Numbered from the stretch's first letter, positions 41,955 to 50,275 are shown. The stretch: 64,000 nt of DNA from CAYRFE01 sp964423645 [NCBI: uncultured bacterium] (GCA_964423645.1 CAYRFE010000005.1:49412-113411); one strand, 5' to 3'. Numbers and translations: made by a program. Notes: generated by a model not told the origin, from the letters alone.

Positions 41955-42838
41955 TTGATCTCCTTCGTATAAACTCTGATTTCATATTTTTCACGTAATT
42001 TTTTCATTTCGTCCCCTGCTGCAGCTCTGATCTTTGCTTTCTCGATCTCTGTCCGAATAATATTTTTGACCGCATCGATTTTTTTATAATCATTTGCAAA
42101 TACCTTATCCATAACCTTCCATACATAGTAAACACTTACTGTCTCAGTAAGTTCCACACGAACCGGCGGAATAACATCGCCGTTTTTTGCAGCCAATATA
42201 GCGTCACGCAATGATTCTTGTATGCCGTCTGTTTCAATATACCCCAGATTCGATATGAATGGTTCATCCTGTGGTTTGTTCAGTTCTGCCAACTCTTCAA
42301 AGGACATCCCTGTTTTTAACTGATCCATCACCGTGTCGGCATTTTCTTTCGTCCCGCAATAAATAACCTTAAGCCAAACCATTGATTTGTTGACTTTGAA
42401 CGCTTCTTTATTTTTTTCATAAAATTCAACGATCTCATCCTGCGTTGCATTAACTTTACCCTCAAGTAACGCATTGAGAGCAGCCTGGCCGATCAACTCT
42501 CGTTTGAATCGGTCAGTTTTACGTTTTAACTCCTTGCGAAACTTCTTCGCACGAGTAATATGCATAGATTTACCTTCCGAGAACAAAATCTGCTGATTGA
42601 TCCAACCCTGAATAAGCGTGTCACGGGATTCCGGCGTCATATATGATATATCGACACCTGCATCCGCGGCAAATTGCTCCAACTTCATTTGGGTCAATTG
42701 CATTGATCCCACTTCGGCAACAACCGGGCTTGTATCGTTATTGGCGGCAATAATGCTTGTAAATATCGCGATTGCCACTGCAATAACAATAGCTGCCGCA
42801 ATGATTATCCTTTTGTACATAAAAAACATATGTTTCAT
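41951..42838 (-). CDS. Membrane-anchored SurA-N/PpiC-like foldase
   Basis: A 295-residue protein with one N-terminal membrane helix (about residues 9-32, IIIAAAIVIAVAIAIFTSII) that is probably an uncleaved anchor or signal. The rest is periplasmic: VVAEVGSMQLTQMKLEQFAAD, a long charged helical part, and a parvulin-like fold FKVNKSMVWLKVIYCGTKENADTVMDQLKTGMSFEELAE ... NLGYIETDGIQESLRDAILAAKNGDVIPPV. The catalytic His/Asp set of active parvulins is poorly kept, so chaperone action may dominate. GGAGGG is 4 bases before the ATG. First gene of the operon of three foldases, the S4 protein and rsmA. Confidence 0.8.
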   Translation of the reverse strand: MKHMFFMYKRIIIAAAIVIAVAIAIFTSIIAANNDTSPVVAEVGSMQLTQMKLEQFAADAGVDISYMTPESRDTLIQGWINQQILFSEGKSMHITRAKKFRKELKRKTDRFKRELIGQAALNALLEGKVNATQDEIVEFYEKNKEAFKVNKSMVWLKVIYCGTKENADTVMDQLKTGMSFEELAELNKPQDEPFISNLGYIETDGIQESLRDAILAAKNGDVIPPVRVELTETVSVYYVWKVMDKVFANDYKKIDAVKNIIRTEIEKAKIRAAAGDEMKKLREKYEIRVYTKEIK

Positions 42839-42861
42839 ATTTCCCTCCGTGTTCGACCAAT

Positions 42862-42890
42862 ACGATACGTGAAAACAACCTCATTGTCAA
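42862..42890 (-). promoter_or_regulatory. Promoter of the foldase - S4 - rsmA operon
   Basis: TTGACA (42890-42885), 17-base spacer, TATCGT (42867-42862) on the minus strand. A 9-base inverted repeat lies 17 bases upstream of the -35 box. Confidence 0.7.
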
Positions 42891-42906
42891 TAATTTTTAC
42901 GAGACT

Positions 42907-42929
42907 TTTCAAAACTGATCGTTTTGAAA
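42907..42929. repeat. Inverted repeat upstream of the foldase promoter
   Basis: Perfect 9-base arms TTTCAAAAC / GTTTTGAAA with a 5-base spacer. It could be an operator, or the end of a decayed repeat, since GAGACTTTTCAAAA resembles the MITE terminus and a GTGTGCTCATCCCC block follows. Confidence 0.45.
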
Positions 42930-43053
42930 TGTGTGCTCATCCCCAACCTTCACGCGGGAAAGTTATGAGGGGGTGTGCATTGTGATATAATGACGACTTC
43001 ATCTTTCATTTTCTTTTTAACGAGTATAATGAACGAAGGTTATTGAATTTCAC

Positions 43054-43301
43054 AAGGGGCGTTTGCGGCGATGATCTTAGCGCGAATTGTCCTTCTCCGT
43101 GTAATAATGTGATACATAATGTATATTTCCACACACAAAATAGCGTGCCGCCTCGCAGGAAGCTACGGGGTATCACCTATAACAAAACTCTCATAGCGTG
43201 CCCACACCGATGAAGAGGGATAACATCGTTCCCTACGGCTAAAACTTTTTTTGAAATTTCGGACAAGAATAAACGCTGCCGCAACAGTCTCTACGCCCCT
43301 T
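43054..43301. repeat. Intergenic element with interrupted terminal inverted repeats
   Basis: AAGGGGCGT plus TTGCGGC at 43054-43069 is complementary to GCCGCAA (43278-43284) plus ACGCCCCTT (43293-43301), with 8 extra bases on the right. The 250-base interior has no open frame of note. Part of the right end (AGTCTC..CG.CCCCTTCTCAT) recurs near 50127-50150, so it may be a second repeat family or a structured RNA. The stretch 43302-43392 holds nothing I can name. Confidence 0.4.
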
Positions 43302-43392
43302 CTCATTTCAAAAATATCACAGAGAAGTCGAAGTACATTTTGTGAAAACTTGTCCCGATCCGGATCAACACTGTTGTTTCTTGTGATACTCG

Positions 43393-44049
43393 TTACTTAA
43401 ACAATTCTTTGTTCGCATCAAACCACAGAACCATATCCAAATGGGCAAGAGGAATTTCACAGGAAACCGCAAATTTTTTCATCGCGTGTTCTATTTCACA
43501 ATATTTTTTTGCATTCATGGTTTTGGGAAATTCGGATAAAACACCCAATGACGATAATCTGCGCAATATATGACGATCAAGGATCGCACATTCGTCATAC
43601 AAGCCGATATTACGCAAAAAGTGAGACGCTTCTTTCATTCCCAACCCCATTACCGATTTCACCAGCCAGTCCCTTCGCTCGCTATCTCGTGAAAAAACGG
43701 AAAGCCGCTCTTTAATATGCCCAAAAATCATCTGCCGTGCATGAAGAATGTATGATGTTTTATTATTATGAAACCTCACCGCACGAACGATCGTGACCAA
43801 CTGCTGTGTGTTCCCCGTGAGTAAAAGATCGGTCCTTGCCATTTCTTGAACAGCCCGCCACGCACGATGCGCATTCGATTGTGGTGTGAGTAAACAAAAA
43901 ACAAGCTCTTGAAATAATTCATTCTCATCGGCTCGATGCCATATTGAACGGAATTCATTACACTTTTTTTCAATATCAGGTTTTAAAAATTGGTATAACT
44001 CCGAAAGCGTGTGATGATTCAAACGATCCCCGTGGTTAACAATATCCAT
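43393..44049 (-). CDS. ogg: 8-oxoguanine DNA glycosylase/AP lyase (Ogg2-type)
   Basis: A 218-residue helix-hairpin-helix DNA glycosylase that removes 8-oxoguanine and can nick the AP site. FCLLTPQSNAHRAWRAV near residue 55 and the HhH-catalytic block MGLGMKEASHFLRNIGLYDECAILDRHILRRL (about residues 132-165) are present; in it the Lys of GMKEASHF and the Asp of ILDRHI are the catalytic pair. No iron-sulfur cluster, as expected for Ogg2. Size matches the family. It is the last gene of the purF operon and overlaps radC by 14 bases, an oxidative/DNA-repair pair by context. Confidence 0.92.
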   Translation of the reverse strand: MDIVNHGDRLNHHTLSELYQFLKPDIEKKCNEFRSIWHRADENELFQELVFCLLTPQSNAHRAWRAVQEMARTDLLLTGNTQQLVTIVRAVRFHNNKTSYILHARQMIFGHIKERLSVFSRDSERRDWLVKSVMGLGMKEASHFLRNIGLYDECAILDRHILRRLSSLGVLSEFPKTMNAKKYCEIEHAMKKFAVSCEIPLAHLDMVLWFDANKELFK

Positions 44050-44722
44050 ATTCTTTCAAACTTGTAAAAGATTTCCCTGCAATGATAATGTGATCGATGA
44101 GCGTAAGATTTAACCGTTCGCAAATCTCCTTCATCGAGCGAGTTAACGCGATATCGGCTTTTGACGGTTCAAGTGTCCCGGAAGGGTGATTATGAACCAA
44201 CACAAGACCTACCGCATTTAAACGGAACATATCTGCAATCAAATTTCGAGGATACACATGAGAATAATTAACCGTTCCCGATTGATAGACCTCAATGGCA
44301 ATCACTGCATTATCACTTGCAAGAAATACTGCGGCAAATTCTTCATACGGTTTACCGCCGTAATATGAAATGAAATAATCAACTACTGATTGCGGAGAAT
44401 TGCAACAATATGACGAAATCAGTGTTTTCTCACGCAGATAAAAGGTAACCAACTCTTTTAAAAATGCAATCAACTCTGCGGAACGACTGCCGAGCCCGTC
44501 AATTTGAGTGAGTATATGAACGGGTGCATCCACTACAGCAGACAGTGATCCGAATCTCTTAATTAATGATTTCGCAATTGTTTTGGTATCTTTTCGAATG
44601 ATAACAAATCCGAGAAGCAGTTCCAATACTTCGTAATCGAGCATACCCGCAAGACCGTCTTGCGTGAATTTTTGCCGAAGCCGTTCTTTATGTCCCTCTT
44701 TTTCTTTATCGAAAGGCATCAA
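44036..44722 (-). CDS. radC: RadC-family JAB-domain protein
   Basis: A 228-residue RadC (UPF0758) protein. The N-terminal third contains a helix-hairpin-helix part, LTQIDGLGSRSAELIAFLKEL, and the C-terminal JAB/MPN domain has the metal motif VLVHNHPSGTLEPSKADIALT preceded by FLASDNAVIAIEVYQSGTVNYSHVYPRNLIADMF. The HNHPSG plus Asp arrangement should bind zinc. Despite the name a role in repair is not established for the family. It overlaps the CDF gene by 4 bases and ogg by 14 bases. Confidence 0.95.
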   Translation of the reverse strand: MMPFDKEKEGHKERLRQKFTQDGLAGMLDYEVLELLLGFVIIRKDTKTIAKSLIKRFGSLSAVVDAPVHILTQIDGLGSRSAELIAFLKELVTFYLREKTLISSYCCNSPQSVVDYFISYYGGKPYEEFAAVFLASDNAVIAIEVYQSGTVNYSHVYPRNLIADMFRLNAVGLVLVHNHPSGTLEPSKADIALTRSMKEICERLNLTLIDHIIIAGKSFTSLKEYGYC

Positions 44723-45645
44723 TCTATACTTTCCCCGTCATCAGGCTCACTGATAGTAACAAACGCTTTTGCAGAAAAAGAGTCCTGAATCATTTTTTCC
44801 AATTGATCGCGCACTGCTTCCGAATCACCGCCGACCACCGATGACTGCAATGTGACAGTTGCAAGTACTACTACCTTTTTCCCAAGATATTGCACAACGA
44901 TCTCATTGGCACTGACCACGTGCTCATGGGTTAAAATCAGTGTGGTCACTTCATCAATATTTATTTCATGCCTTTTGTGCGGATCTGCTGCTTCAATAGA
45001 TGCTTCTTGGGCCATAAGATATCCCGAGTAAATAATAAATAGTGCGATTCCTATACCCACAAATCCGTCTGCCGGCGGATAGAAAAGAATTGCAATGACA
45101 CCGAGTGATGTGATCGCATCGCTTATATGTCGCCATGCATCTGAGACAAGCATAGTAAACGGTTGTTTACGATCCAGAAACGAATAACACCGCACTAAGA
45201 AAAGTTTTATAATAAACATGAAAGCCAGTATTGCCACATAATAACATATGGAATCCGTTGCAAACACTACGGAGGTTTTTATTGATGTCACACCTGCACG
45301 AACAAACTCGATCCCCGCATATATAAAAACAAATGCGATCAAAAAATACGTACTGTGTCGATAGCGCTTTGATGCACGTTTTTGTTCTTCCGCGGGAAAT
45401 TGAGCAATCCACATCATTCCAACCGCCATAACCAGATAAAACACAAAATGAGATGCGGTATGCACGGCATCGGCAAGCGCAGCAATACTTGACGTCATAA
45501 GGGCAAGAGCAAACTTGGCTGTCATAAACAATGCATTTATACTGATATTTACAAAAAGTCGCCATTGACGCCAATATTGCCAATCTTTTAGGCTATGTCG
45601 GCGAATAATCGGCTTAAGAAGTAAAAATATCAGTTTATCGATCAT
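44719..45645 (-). CDS. Cation diffusion facilitator transporter
   Basis: A 308-residue inner-membrane CDF protein with about six transmembrane helices and a cytoplasmic C-terminal domain. In the first metal site (second helix) it reads SSIAALADAVHTASHF, so the usual HxxxD is HxxxH. The second (fifth helix) is normal, SDAWRHISDAITSLG with HxxxD. The soluble tail DEVTTLILTHEHVVSANEIVVQYLGKKVVV is the CDF cytoplasmic fold. These proteins export Zn, Mn, Fe or other divalent ions by proton exchange; the altered site may change metal choice. It shares one base (TAATG) with the preceding gene and overlaps radC by 4. Confidence 0.9.
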   Translation of the reverse strand: MIDKLIFLLLKPIIRRHSLKDWQYWRQWRLFVNISINALFMTAKFALALMTSSIAALADAVHTASHFVFYLVMAVGMMWIAQFPAEEQKRASKRYRHSTYFLIAFVFIYAGIEFVRAGVTSIKTSVVFATDSICYYVAILAFMFIIKLFLVRCYSFLDRKQPFTMLVSDAWRHISDAITSLGVIAILFYPPADGFVGIGIALFIIYSGYLMAQEASIEAADPHKRHEINIDEVTTLILTHEHVVSANEIVVQYLGKKVVVLATVTLQSSVVGGDSEAVRDQLEKMIQDSFSAKAFVTISEPDDGESID

Positions 45646-46043
45646 TACTTCGCGCCGATTTGTTTTTTCAAAGCATCAATATCTTCTTTTAAAGTTATGA
45701 TGTATTTTGTTTTATCAATGGTAATGCTATTTTCGGTCACGATAAACATATTCATATGTTTTGGATACTTTGCGGTATCAATTTTATTCTTTGTAAAAAT
45801 AAATACATATTTCACCGGTGAATTTTCTGCAGGTTTGAACGTATCAAGTATGAGTAAATCTGCATTGAGATTCTTTGAAAGTGCTTCGCCGTCACATTTA
45901 AGGGATTTCCCTTCATATACGACAACGATATGCTCATTTTTTATATCGGGCACGAATGTGCAGACATCTCCATTGCACTCAACCCCCGCCCACATAATCT
46001 CGGTTACCATTACGGCAATAAAAAGTATTATCAGTCTTCTCAT
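45645..46043 (-). CDS. Small exported orphan protein
   Basis: A 132-residue exported protein, family not recognised. A signal peptide MRRLIILFIAVMVTEIMWAG is followed by a mature part with a likely disulfide pair, VECNGDVCTF, a further Cys (KCDGEAL), and an alpha/beta pattern with ADLLILDTFKP and KYVFIFTKNKI. AGGAG lies 8 bases before this ATG; the upstream in-frame TTG overlaps that site. It is located between purM (10 bases) and the CDF gene (1-base overlap) in the purF operon. Confidence 0.75.
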   Translation of the reverse strand: MRRLIILFIAVMVTEIMWAGVECNGDVCTFVPDIKNEHIVVVYEGKSLKCDGEALSKNLNADLLILDTFKPAENSPVKYVFIFTKNKIDTAKYPKHMNMFIVTENSITIDKTKYIITLKEDIDALKKQIGAK

Positions 46044-46053
46044 GATTCGTCTC

Positions 46054-47043
46054 CTATTCAATTACAACCTTTTGGGTTCCCTTTCGTACGTTACCGATCA
46101 ATGACGCAGCCTCTCCGTAATTGTGTAAAATCGAGATGACCGTATCCGCATCCGCAGGATCAACAATTATCATAAATCCGATTCCCATATTAAACGTACG
46201 GAACATTTCGCGTTCTTCAACCGGACCTTTTTTCATAATCTCCTGAAAAACAGGTAACACTTCCCATGTTCCTTTTTGAATATACACGTCTTGGTCAGGA
46301 TTAAGCACGCGTGGAATATTATCATAAAATCCGCCGCCGGTTATATGTACCATTGCATGAACATCTATTTTATCCAAGACGGCCAATACTGATTTAACAT
46401 AAATTTTCGTCGGTGTAAGTAATGTCTGGAGCACCGCGTTATCAGGATTTTTTTCATCAATCAGTGCTTTTCGCGCAAGACTGTACCCATTCGAATGTAC
46501 TCCGGTTGAAGCAATACCTATGACGACATCACCTGCTTTTGTTTTTTCTCCGGTGATCACCTTTTCACGTTCGCATGCACCCACGGCAAAACCTGCCAGA
46601 TCATATTCATTCTCGGCATAAAAACCGGGCATTTCAGCTGTCTCGCCACCCAGCAACGCACATTCACTTTGCCTGCACCCTTCGGCAATCCCTGCGACAA
46701 TTGTCTCAATGACTTCGGGTTTCAATCTTCCTGATGCGACATAATCAAGAAAAAATAACGGTCGTGCGCCTTGCACAAGCACATCATTGACACTCATTGC
46801 GACAAGATCAATACCGACCGTATCATGTTTATCGGTAAGAAATGCTATTTTCAGCTTCGTGCCGACACCATCTGTACCGGCGACAAGCACAGGATTTTTA
46901 TACCCTGTTAATGCATAAAGTCCGCCGAAAGAACCTATATCGGTAAGGACATTTGCATTGAATGTAGTACGAACATGTTTTTTTATTCTTCGGACAACTT
47001 CATCACCGCGATCGATATCAACACCTGCGTCACTGTATTTCAT
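46054..47043 (-). CDS. purM: Phosphoribosylformylglycinamidine cyclo-ligase (AIR synthetase)
   Basis: A 329-residue PurM that closes the imidazole ring of AIR using ATP. It opens MKYSDAGVDIDRGDEVVRRIK and has LVAGTDGVGTKLKIA, GIDLVAMSVNDVLVQGARPLFFLDY, CALLGGETAEMPGFY and VHITGGGFYDNIPRVL, all family hallmarks. Length is standard. The gene follows the hydrolase by 34 bases in the purF operon. No purN or purD is adjacent. Confidence 0.97.
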   Translation of the reverse strand: MKYSDAGVDIDRGDEVVRRIKKHVRTTFNANVLTDIGSFGGLYALTGYKNPVLVAGTDGVGTKLKIAFLTDKHDTVGIDLVAMSVNDVLVQGARPLFFLDYVASGRLKPEVIETIVAGIAEGCRQSECALLGGETAEMPGFYAENEYDLAGFAVGACEREKVITGEKTKAGDVVIGIASTGVHSNGYSLARKALIDEKNPDNAVLQTLLTPTKIYVKSVLAVLDKIDVHAMVHITGGGFYDNIPRVLNPDQDVYIQKGTWEVLPVFQEIMKKGPVEEREMFRTFNMGIGFMIIVDPADADTVISILHNYGEAASLIGNVRKGTQKVVIE

Positions 47044-47077
47044 ATATCCGTCCTTTCACGGTTTGTAAGGCACTCTC

Positions 47078-47875
47078 TCAATCAGCCGAAACTATTTTAT
47101 TACGAATAAATTCTTTGACCACGGTAAAAACTATTTCCCTGTCATAATCAAGAGGAATCATATGCCCCGACCGGTCAAGTTCAATGATACGCCACGTTGG
47201 TTGGTGCGTAGCAATAATAGCCTTTGTCCGAAAAAAGTCAACTACCCTATCCGCTTTCGATAAGATTACCAATGAGTCTGACGGTACGTCGCGAATACGC
47301 AACAATGCTCTTTTACGGATAAAACCGTATTGAATTATCGCTCGTAACGGCTCACGATCATAAAACAGTCGATATTTTTCTCGCATAACAGGATCATATA
47401 AGTTGCGATTGTATGTAGTATGTTCGGGGTTTTTATAATTATATCGTTTAAAATATTGTATAATCGGAAGTAACCACAATTTCATTTGTCGCTGTATACC
47501 TACATCAAAGGCAGGTGCTATAAGAATACGACCTGCACATCGTGAGGCACATGCAATAGTAGCAAGAAGCCCCCCCATTGAAAACCCGATCAAAAAGACA
47601 TGCGAGAAACGCGAGGCAGCTTCTGAGTAGGCATGCTCCACCTGCGCAATCCACTGTTCATAAGAAGCTTGTTCAAAATCATCTATCGAAGTACCGTGAC
47701 CTTGAAGTAACGGCATAATACAAGTAATTCCTAACGAAGCATGAAGATTCTCTGCTAAAGGCATCATTGAAGCCGGTGTATCCGAAAACCCGTGCACGAT
47801 TATCGCGGCAACGTCGGCATCACCGTTGAGCATAATAACAGAATCGGTATTATCGTTTTTTTCTATCGAGTTCAA
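47078..47875 (-). CDS. Alpha/beta hydrolase (monoacylglycerol lipase/esterase type)
   Basis: A 265-residue serine hydrolase. The oxyanion strand reads AIIVHGFSDTPASMMPLAENL, the nucleophile elbow is LIGFSMGGLLAT (Ser about residue 98 from the TTG start), the acid is probably in LVILSKADRVVDF and the His in IELDRSGHMIPLDYDRE. It most resembles carboxylesterase/S33-type lipases of bacteria; the substrate is unknown. Two starts are possible: TTG at 47875 with GAGGT 8 bases upstream, overlapping purF by 26 bases, or ATG at 47833 without a ribosome site. The first is preferred. Confidence 0.85.
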   Translation of the reverse strand: MNSIEKNDNTDSVIMLNGDADVAAIIVHGFSDTPASMMPLAENLHASLGITCIMPLLQGHGTSIDDFEQASYEQWIAQVEHAYSEAASRFSHVFLIGFSMGGLLATIACASRCAGRILIAPAFDVGIQRQMKLWLLPIIQYFKRYNYKNPEHTTYNRNLYDPVMREKYRLFYDREPLRAIIQYGFIRKRALLRIRDVPSDSLVILSKADRVVDFFRTKAIIATHQPTWRIIELDRSGHMIPLDYDREIVFTVVKEFIRNKIVSAD

Positions 47876-49295
47876 TATCGGCTACCTCGGTGTTGGCTAA
47901 GGGAAGCACATAATCTCCGTTAAAACACGCTGAACAAGGCTTAACAGGAAGCACTGAGCACAACATATCCGCAGGAAGATACGTGAGTGAATCCGCACCG
48001 CTGTATTCTGCCATTTTTTCTTCAAACGATTGTTTTCCGTTTTCGTAAAATGATTCGAATTTCCGCGCGATAAGTTCATCTTTTTGTGAAATATCAACAC
48101 CGTAAAAACACGGGTGATATACCGGTGGTGAATAAATAGCGATATGTATCTCTTTCGGTTCACTTTTTTTCACAAGATTGACCAAATGCTTTGTTGTTGT
48201 GCCGCGTACGATACTATCATCGACTATCAACACACGCTTACCGCGAAATTCGCTGTCAATGGTATTATGTTTGAGACGCATTGCATCTTCTCGTATTTTT
48301 TGAGACGGCATTATAAATGTACGCCCGCTGTAACGGTTCTTGATAAATCCGTCGCGCAAAGGAACTTTCAAATACTCTGCAACAGAACTTGCAGCGGGAC
48401 GAGAAGAATCGGGTACCGGCATAACCACATCAGCTTGTATCCCTTTTCTTTGGATCTCTTCAGCTAATAATCCCCCGAGTTTCAAACGGGCATCGTACAC
48501 GCTGGCGCCTGAAATAACCGAATCTGGCCGCGCAAAGTAAATATATTCAAAAATACAGGGACGATGTTCGCGCACATCGATATCATAGATTTGAACCGGT
48601 TTATTTTTTTTAAATATCATTAATTTTCCATTAGGTATATCACCTTTAAAATCATATCCGTTTATTTCAAGCGCAACAGATTCAGACGCGACCATAAATG
48701 ATCCGTTCTTCTCCCCCCACACACCGGGGCGGATTCCATGCGGATCACGACACGCGAACATTACTTCTTCTCCGTCTAATTCCATGATACTTACGATAGT
48801 ATAGGCACCACGGACACGCGCATACGTCTTCTTTAACGCAACAACAAGATCATCGGTAGTATGTCTGATTTCACGTATCGCCATCAACTCTTCGGCAAGC
48901 ACATATAATACAGGCTCAATATCGGTACTTGATGTGAGGTATAATGACTTCTCTAAAAATTCACGCCGTAATTGATGAAAATTAATAATATTGCCGTTAT
49001 GCGCCATAAATATACCGGGTTGTTTTTCAAAAAAAGGTTGTGCATTCACTTTTCCCGCACTACCCATAGTGGGGTAACGAACATGTGCGATGCCCATGTC
49101 GCCTTTAAAATATTCCAGTTTTTCATTCGTAAATATCTGATTTACCAAACCGTCATCTTTTTCCAGATAAAATTTTCTTCCTGCACGTGTAGCGATACCG
49201 CAGGAGTCTTGCCCTCTATGCTGAATTGTTTGTAAAGCAAGGGCAATATCGTATTGAACGCCTTCACCGTTAAGAATTCCGATTATACCGCACAT
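47850..49295 (-). CDS. purF: Amidophosphoribosyltransferase
   Basis: A 481-residue PurF, first committed step of purine synthesis (PRPP plus glutamine). It starts MCGIIGILNGEGV, so Cys2 becomes the N-terminal nucleophile after Met removal, with no propeptide. QHRGQDSCGIATR and AHVRYPTMGSAGK are glutaminase motifs; VLIVDDSIVRGTTTKHLV is the PRPP site. Cysteines at the places that bind the 4Fe-4S cluster in the B. subtilis enzyme are kept: HRPCIFEYIYF, HPCFYG and KPCSACFNGDY. It heads an operon with a hydrolase, purM, an orphan, CDF, radC and ogg. AAAGGA precedes the ATG; a long leader with a hairpin lies upstream. Confidence 0.97.
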   Translation of the reverse strand: MCGIIGILNGEGVQYDIALALQTIQHRGQDSCGIATRAGRKFYLEKDDGLVNQIFTNEKLEYFKGDMGIAHVRYPTMGSAGKVNAQPFFEKQPGIFMAHNGNIINFHQLRREFLEKSLYLTSSTDIEPVLYVLAEELMAIREIRHTTDDLVVALKKTYARVRGAYTIVSIMELDGEEVMFACRDPHGIRPGVWGEKNGSFMVASESVALEINGYDFKGDIPNGKLMIFKKNKPVQIYDIDVREHRPCIFEYIYFARPDSVISGASVYDARLKLGGLLAEEIQRKGIQADVVMPVPDSSRPAASSVAEYLKVPLRDGFIKNRYSGRTFIMPSQKIREDAMRLKHNTIDSEFRGKRVLIVDDSIVRGTTTKHLVNLVKKSEPKEIHIAIYSPPVYHPCFYGVDISQKDELIARKFESFYENGKQSFEEKMAEYSGADSLTYLPADMLCSVLPVKPCSACFNGDYVLPLANTEVADIELDRKKR

Positions 49296-49346
49296 CGTGT
49301 ATTCCTTTCGTTTTCACGCCACACCATACCACAAAAAATACAAAAC

Positions 49347-49381
49347 CGATGGCACTTTTTAAATCATCCAATCTGCCACCG
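49347..49381 (-). terminator. Terminator or attenuator in the purF leader
   Basis: On the minus strand CGGTGGCA pairs with TGCCATCG (8 pairs, one G-U, 19-base loop) and TTTTGTATTTTTT follows. It lies between a promoter at 49420-49448 and purF, so it may end cupin transcripts or attenuate purF. Confidence 0.55.
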
Positions 49382-49419
49382 ATCTCAGAAAACTATAACA
49401 ATGAATCTGTTTACCTCTT

Positions 49420-49448
49420 TTTATAGCACAAGGTCACGCACAGTGCAA
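49420..49448 (-). promoter_or_regulatory. Promoter of the purF operon
   Basis: TTGCAC (49448-49443), 17-base spacer, TATAAA (49425-49420) on the minus strand, giving a leader of about 120 bases. Confidence 0.55.
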
Positions 49449-49473
49449 GCAGCAAACAACGCCTACTATACTA

Positions 49474-49830
49474 TCAACAATTATTTTTTTTACGTATTAT
49501 CGGGATCATACATAAAAACACCAGTTCGTTCTCGCCGGTATTTTTAAACTGATGAACCTCATCGGCTCCGACAAAAACAAACGATCCTTCGGAAATAGGT
49601 TTTTCACCCGTTTCAGTGACCGCGACCCCTTCGCCTGATAAAATGAATACTTCATGTTCATACGGATGTGTGTGATGCGGGGTATACCCGCCCTTTTCGA
49701 TACGAAATCTTCTCATCGCGAAATTTGGCGCATCATCGCCTTCAGAAATAAGCCAACGAATATGAGCACCCCGGGCTCCTTCTACAATGACCGGCTCTTC
49801 TTTGATATCGGTATATTTTTTAACAAACAC
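49474..49830 (-). CDS. Cupin-domain protein (GTG start)
   Basis: A 118-residue single-domain cupin. The metal site is complete: HHTHPYEHEVFILSGEG (two His plus Glu in motif 1, about residues 58-75) and VFVGADEVHQFKN with the last His (motif 2). Small cupins of this type include dioxygenases, isomerases and sensors, so the activity is open. The GTG start lies 5 bases after AAGGAGG; in-frame starts further up would extend past the promoter at 49899-49927. Transcribed leftward just ahead of the purF promoter. Confidence 0.85.
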   Translation of the reverse strand: MFVKKYTDIKEEPVIVEGARGAHIRWLISEGDDAPNFAMRRFRIEKGGYTPHHTHPYEHEVFILSGEGVAVTETGEKPISEGSFVFVGADEVHQFKNTGENELVFLCMIPIIRKKNNC

Positions 49831-49898
49831 ACAGGCCTCCTTTTTCACGAATAATTGTATTAAACTCCATAGCAACACTATTTATACCTCACTTTTTG

Positions 49899-49927
49899 AG
49901 TATACCAGATTCACTTCGCGTATTCAA
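49899..49927 (-). promoter_or_regulatory. Cupin gene promoter
   Basis: TTGAAT (49927-49922), 17-base spacer, TATACT (49904-49899) on the minus strand. Confidence 0.65.
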
Positions 49928-50240
49928 TACTGAAGACATACTATTCACCATGATAATTGTATACACGATCTCTCTTATGTTCAATAAAAGCATTGGGCTC
50001 TGATAAACAACCCTGCACCAAGCATCACGATATTGAAAATAAAATACTCTATTTGTGTGCACACCCTCAACCTCCTCACTTTCTTTTAGGGAAATATTTT
50101 GGTACGCGGGAAATGCTTTACGCATCAACAAGTCTCCGCACCCCTTCTCATACCACATACCATCATAGGAGATCCACCGCAAGGTTTTGGTAAATTTTGC
50201 TGATTGAGATAAAAATATTCCCCGAAATAAAAGGTCTTAC
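49928..50240. other. Gap between divergent cupin and YihY genes
   Basis: No credible gene. Near 50127-50150 a segment (AGTCTCCGCACCCCTTCTCAT) resembles the right end of the element at 43054-43301, and GTGTGCACACCCTC near 50055 resembles the segment at 42930-42960, so this is probably decayed repeat sequence. Confidence 0.4.
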
Positions 50241-50269
50241 TTCACGGAACGATATTATTAGGGTATACT
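50241..50269 (+). promoter_or_regulatory. Promoter giving a leaderless YihY mRNA
   Basis: TTCACG (50241-50246), 17-base spacer, TATACT (50264-50269). The GTG start codon begins 7 bases after the -10 box, at the expected start point; no Shine-Dalgarno. Confidence 0.55.
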
Positions 50270-50275
50270 GACGAC

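Noticed and set aside
49296-49448. Purine riboswitch in the purF leader
   Set aside because: No three-way junction with the conserved purine-aptamer loops is visible; only a simple hairpin is supported.
49889-50182. Open frame of 97 codons on the minus strand beside the cupin gene
   Set aside because: No ribosome site, unlike any family, overlaps the cupin promoter and segments that look like repeat remains.
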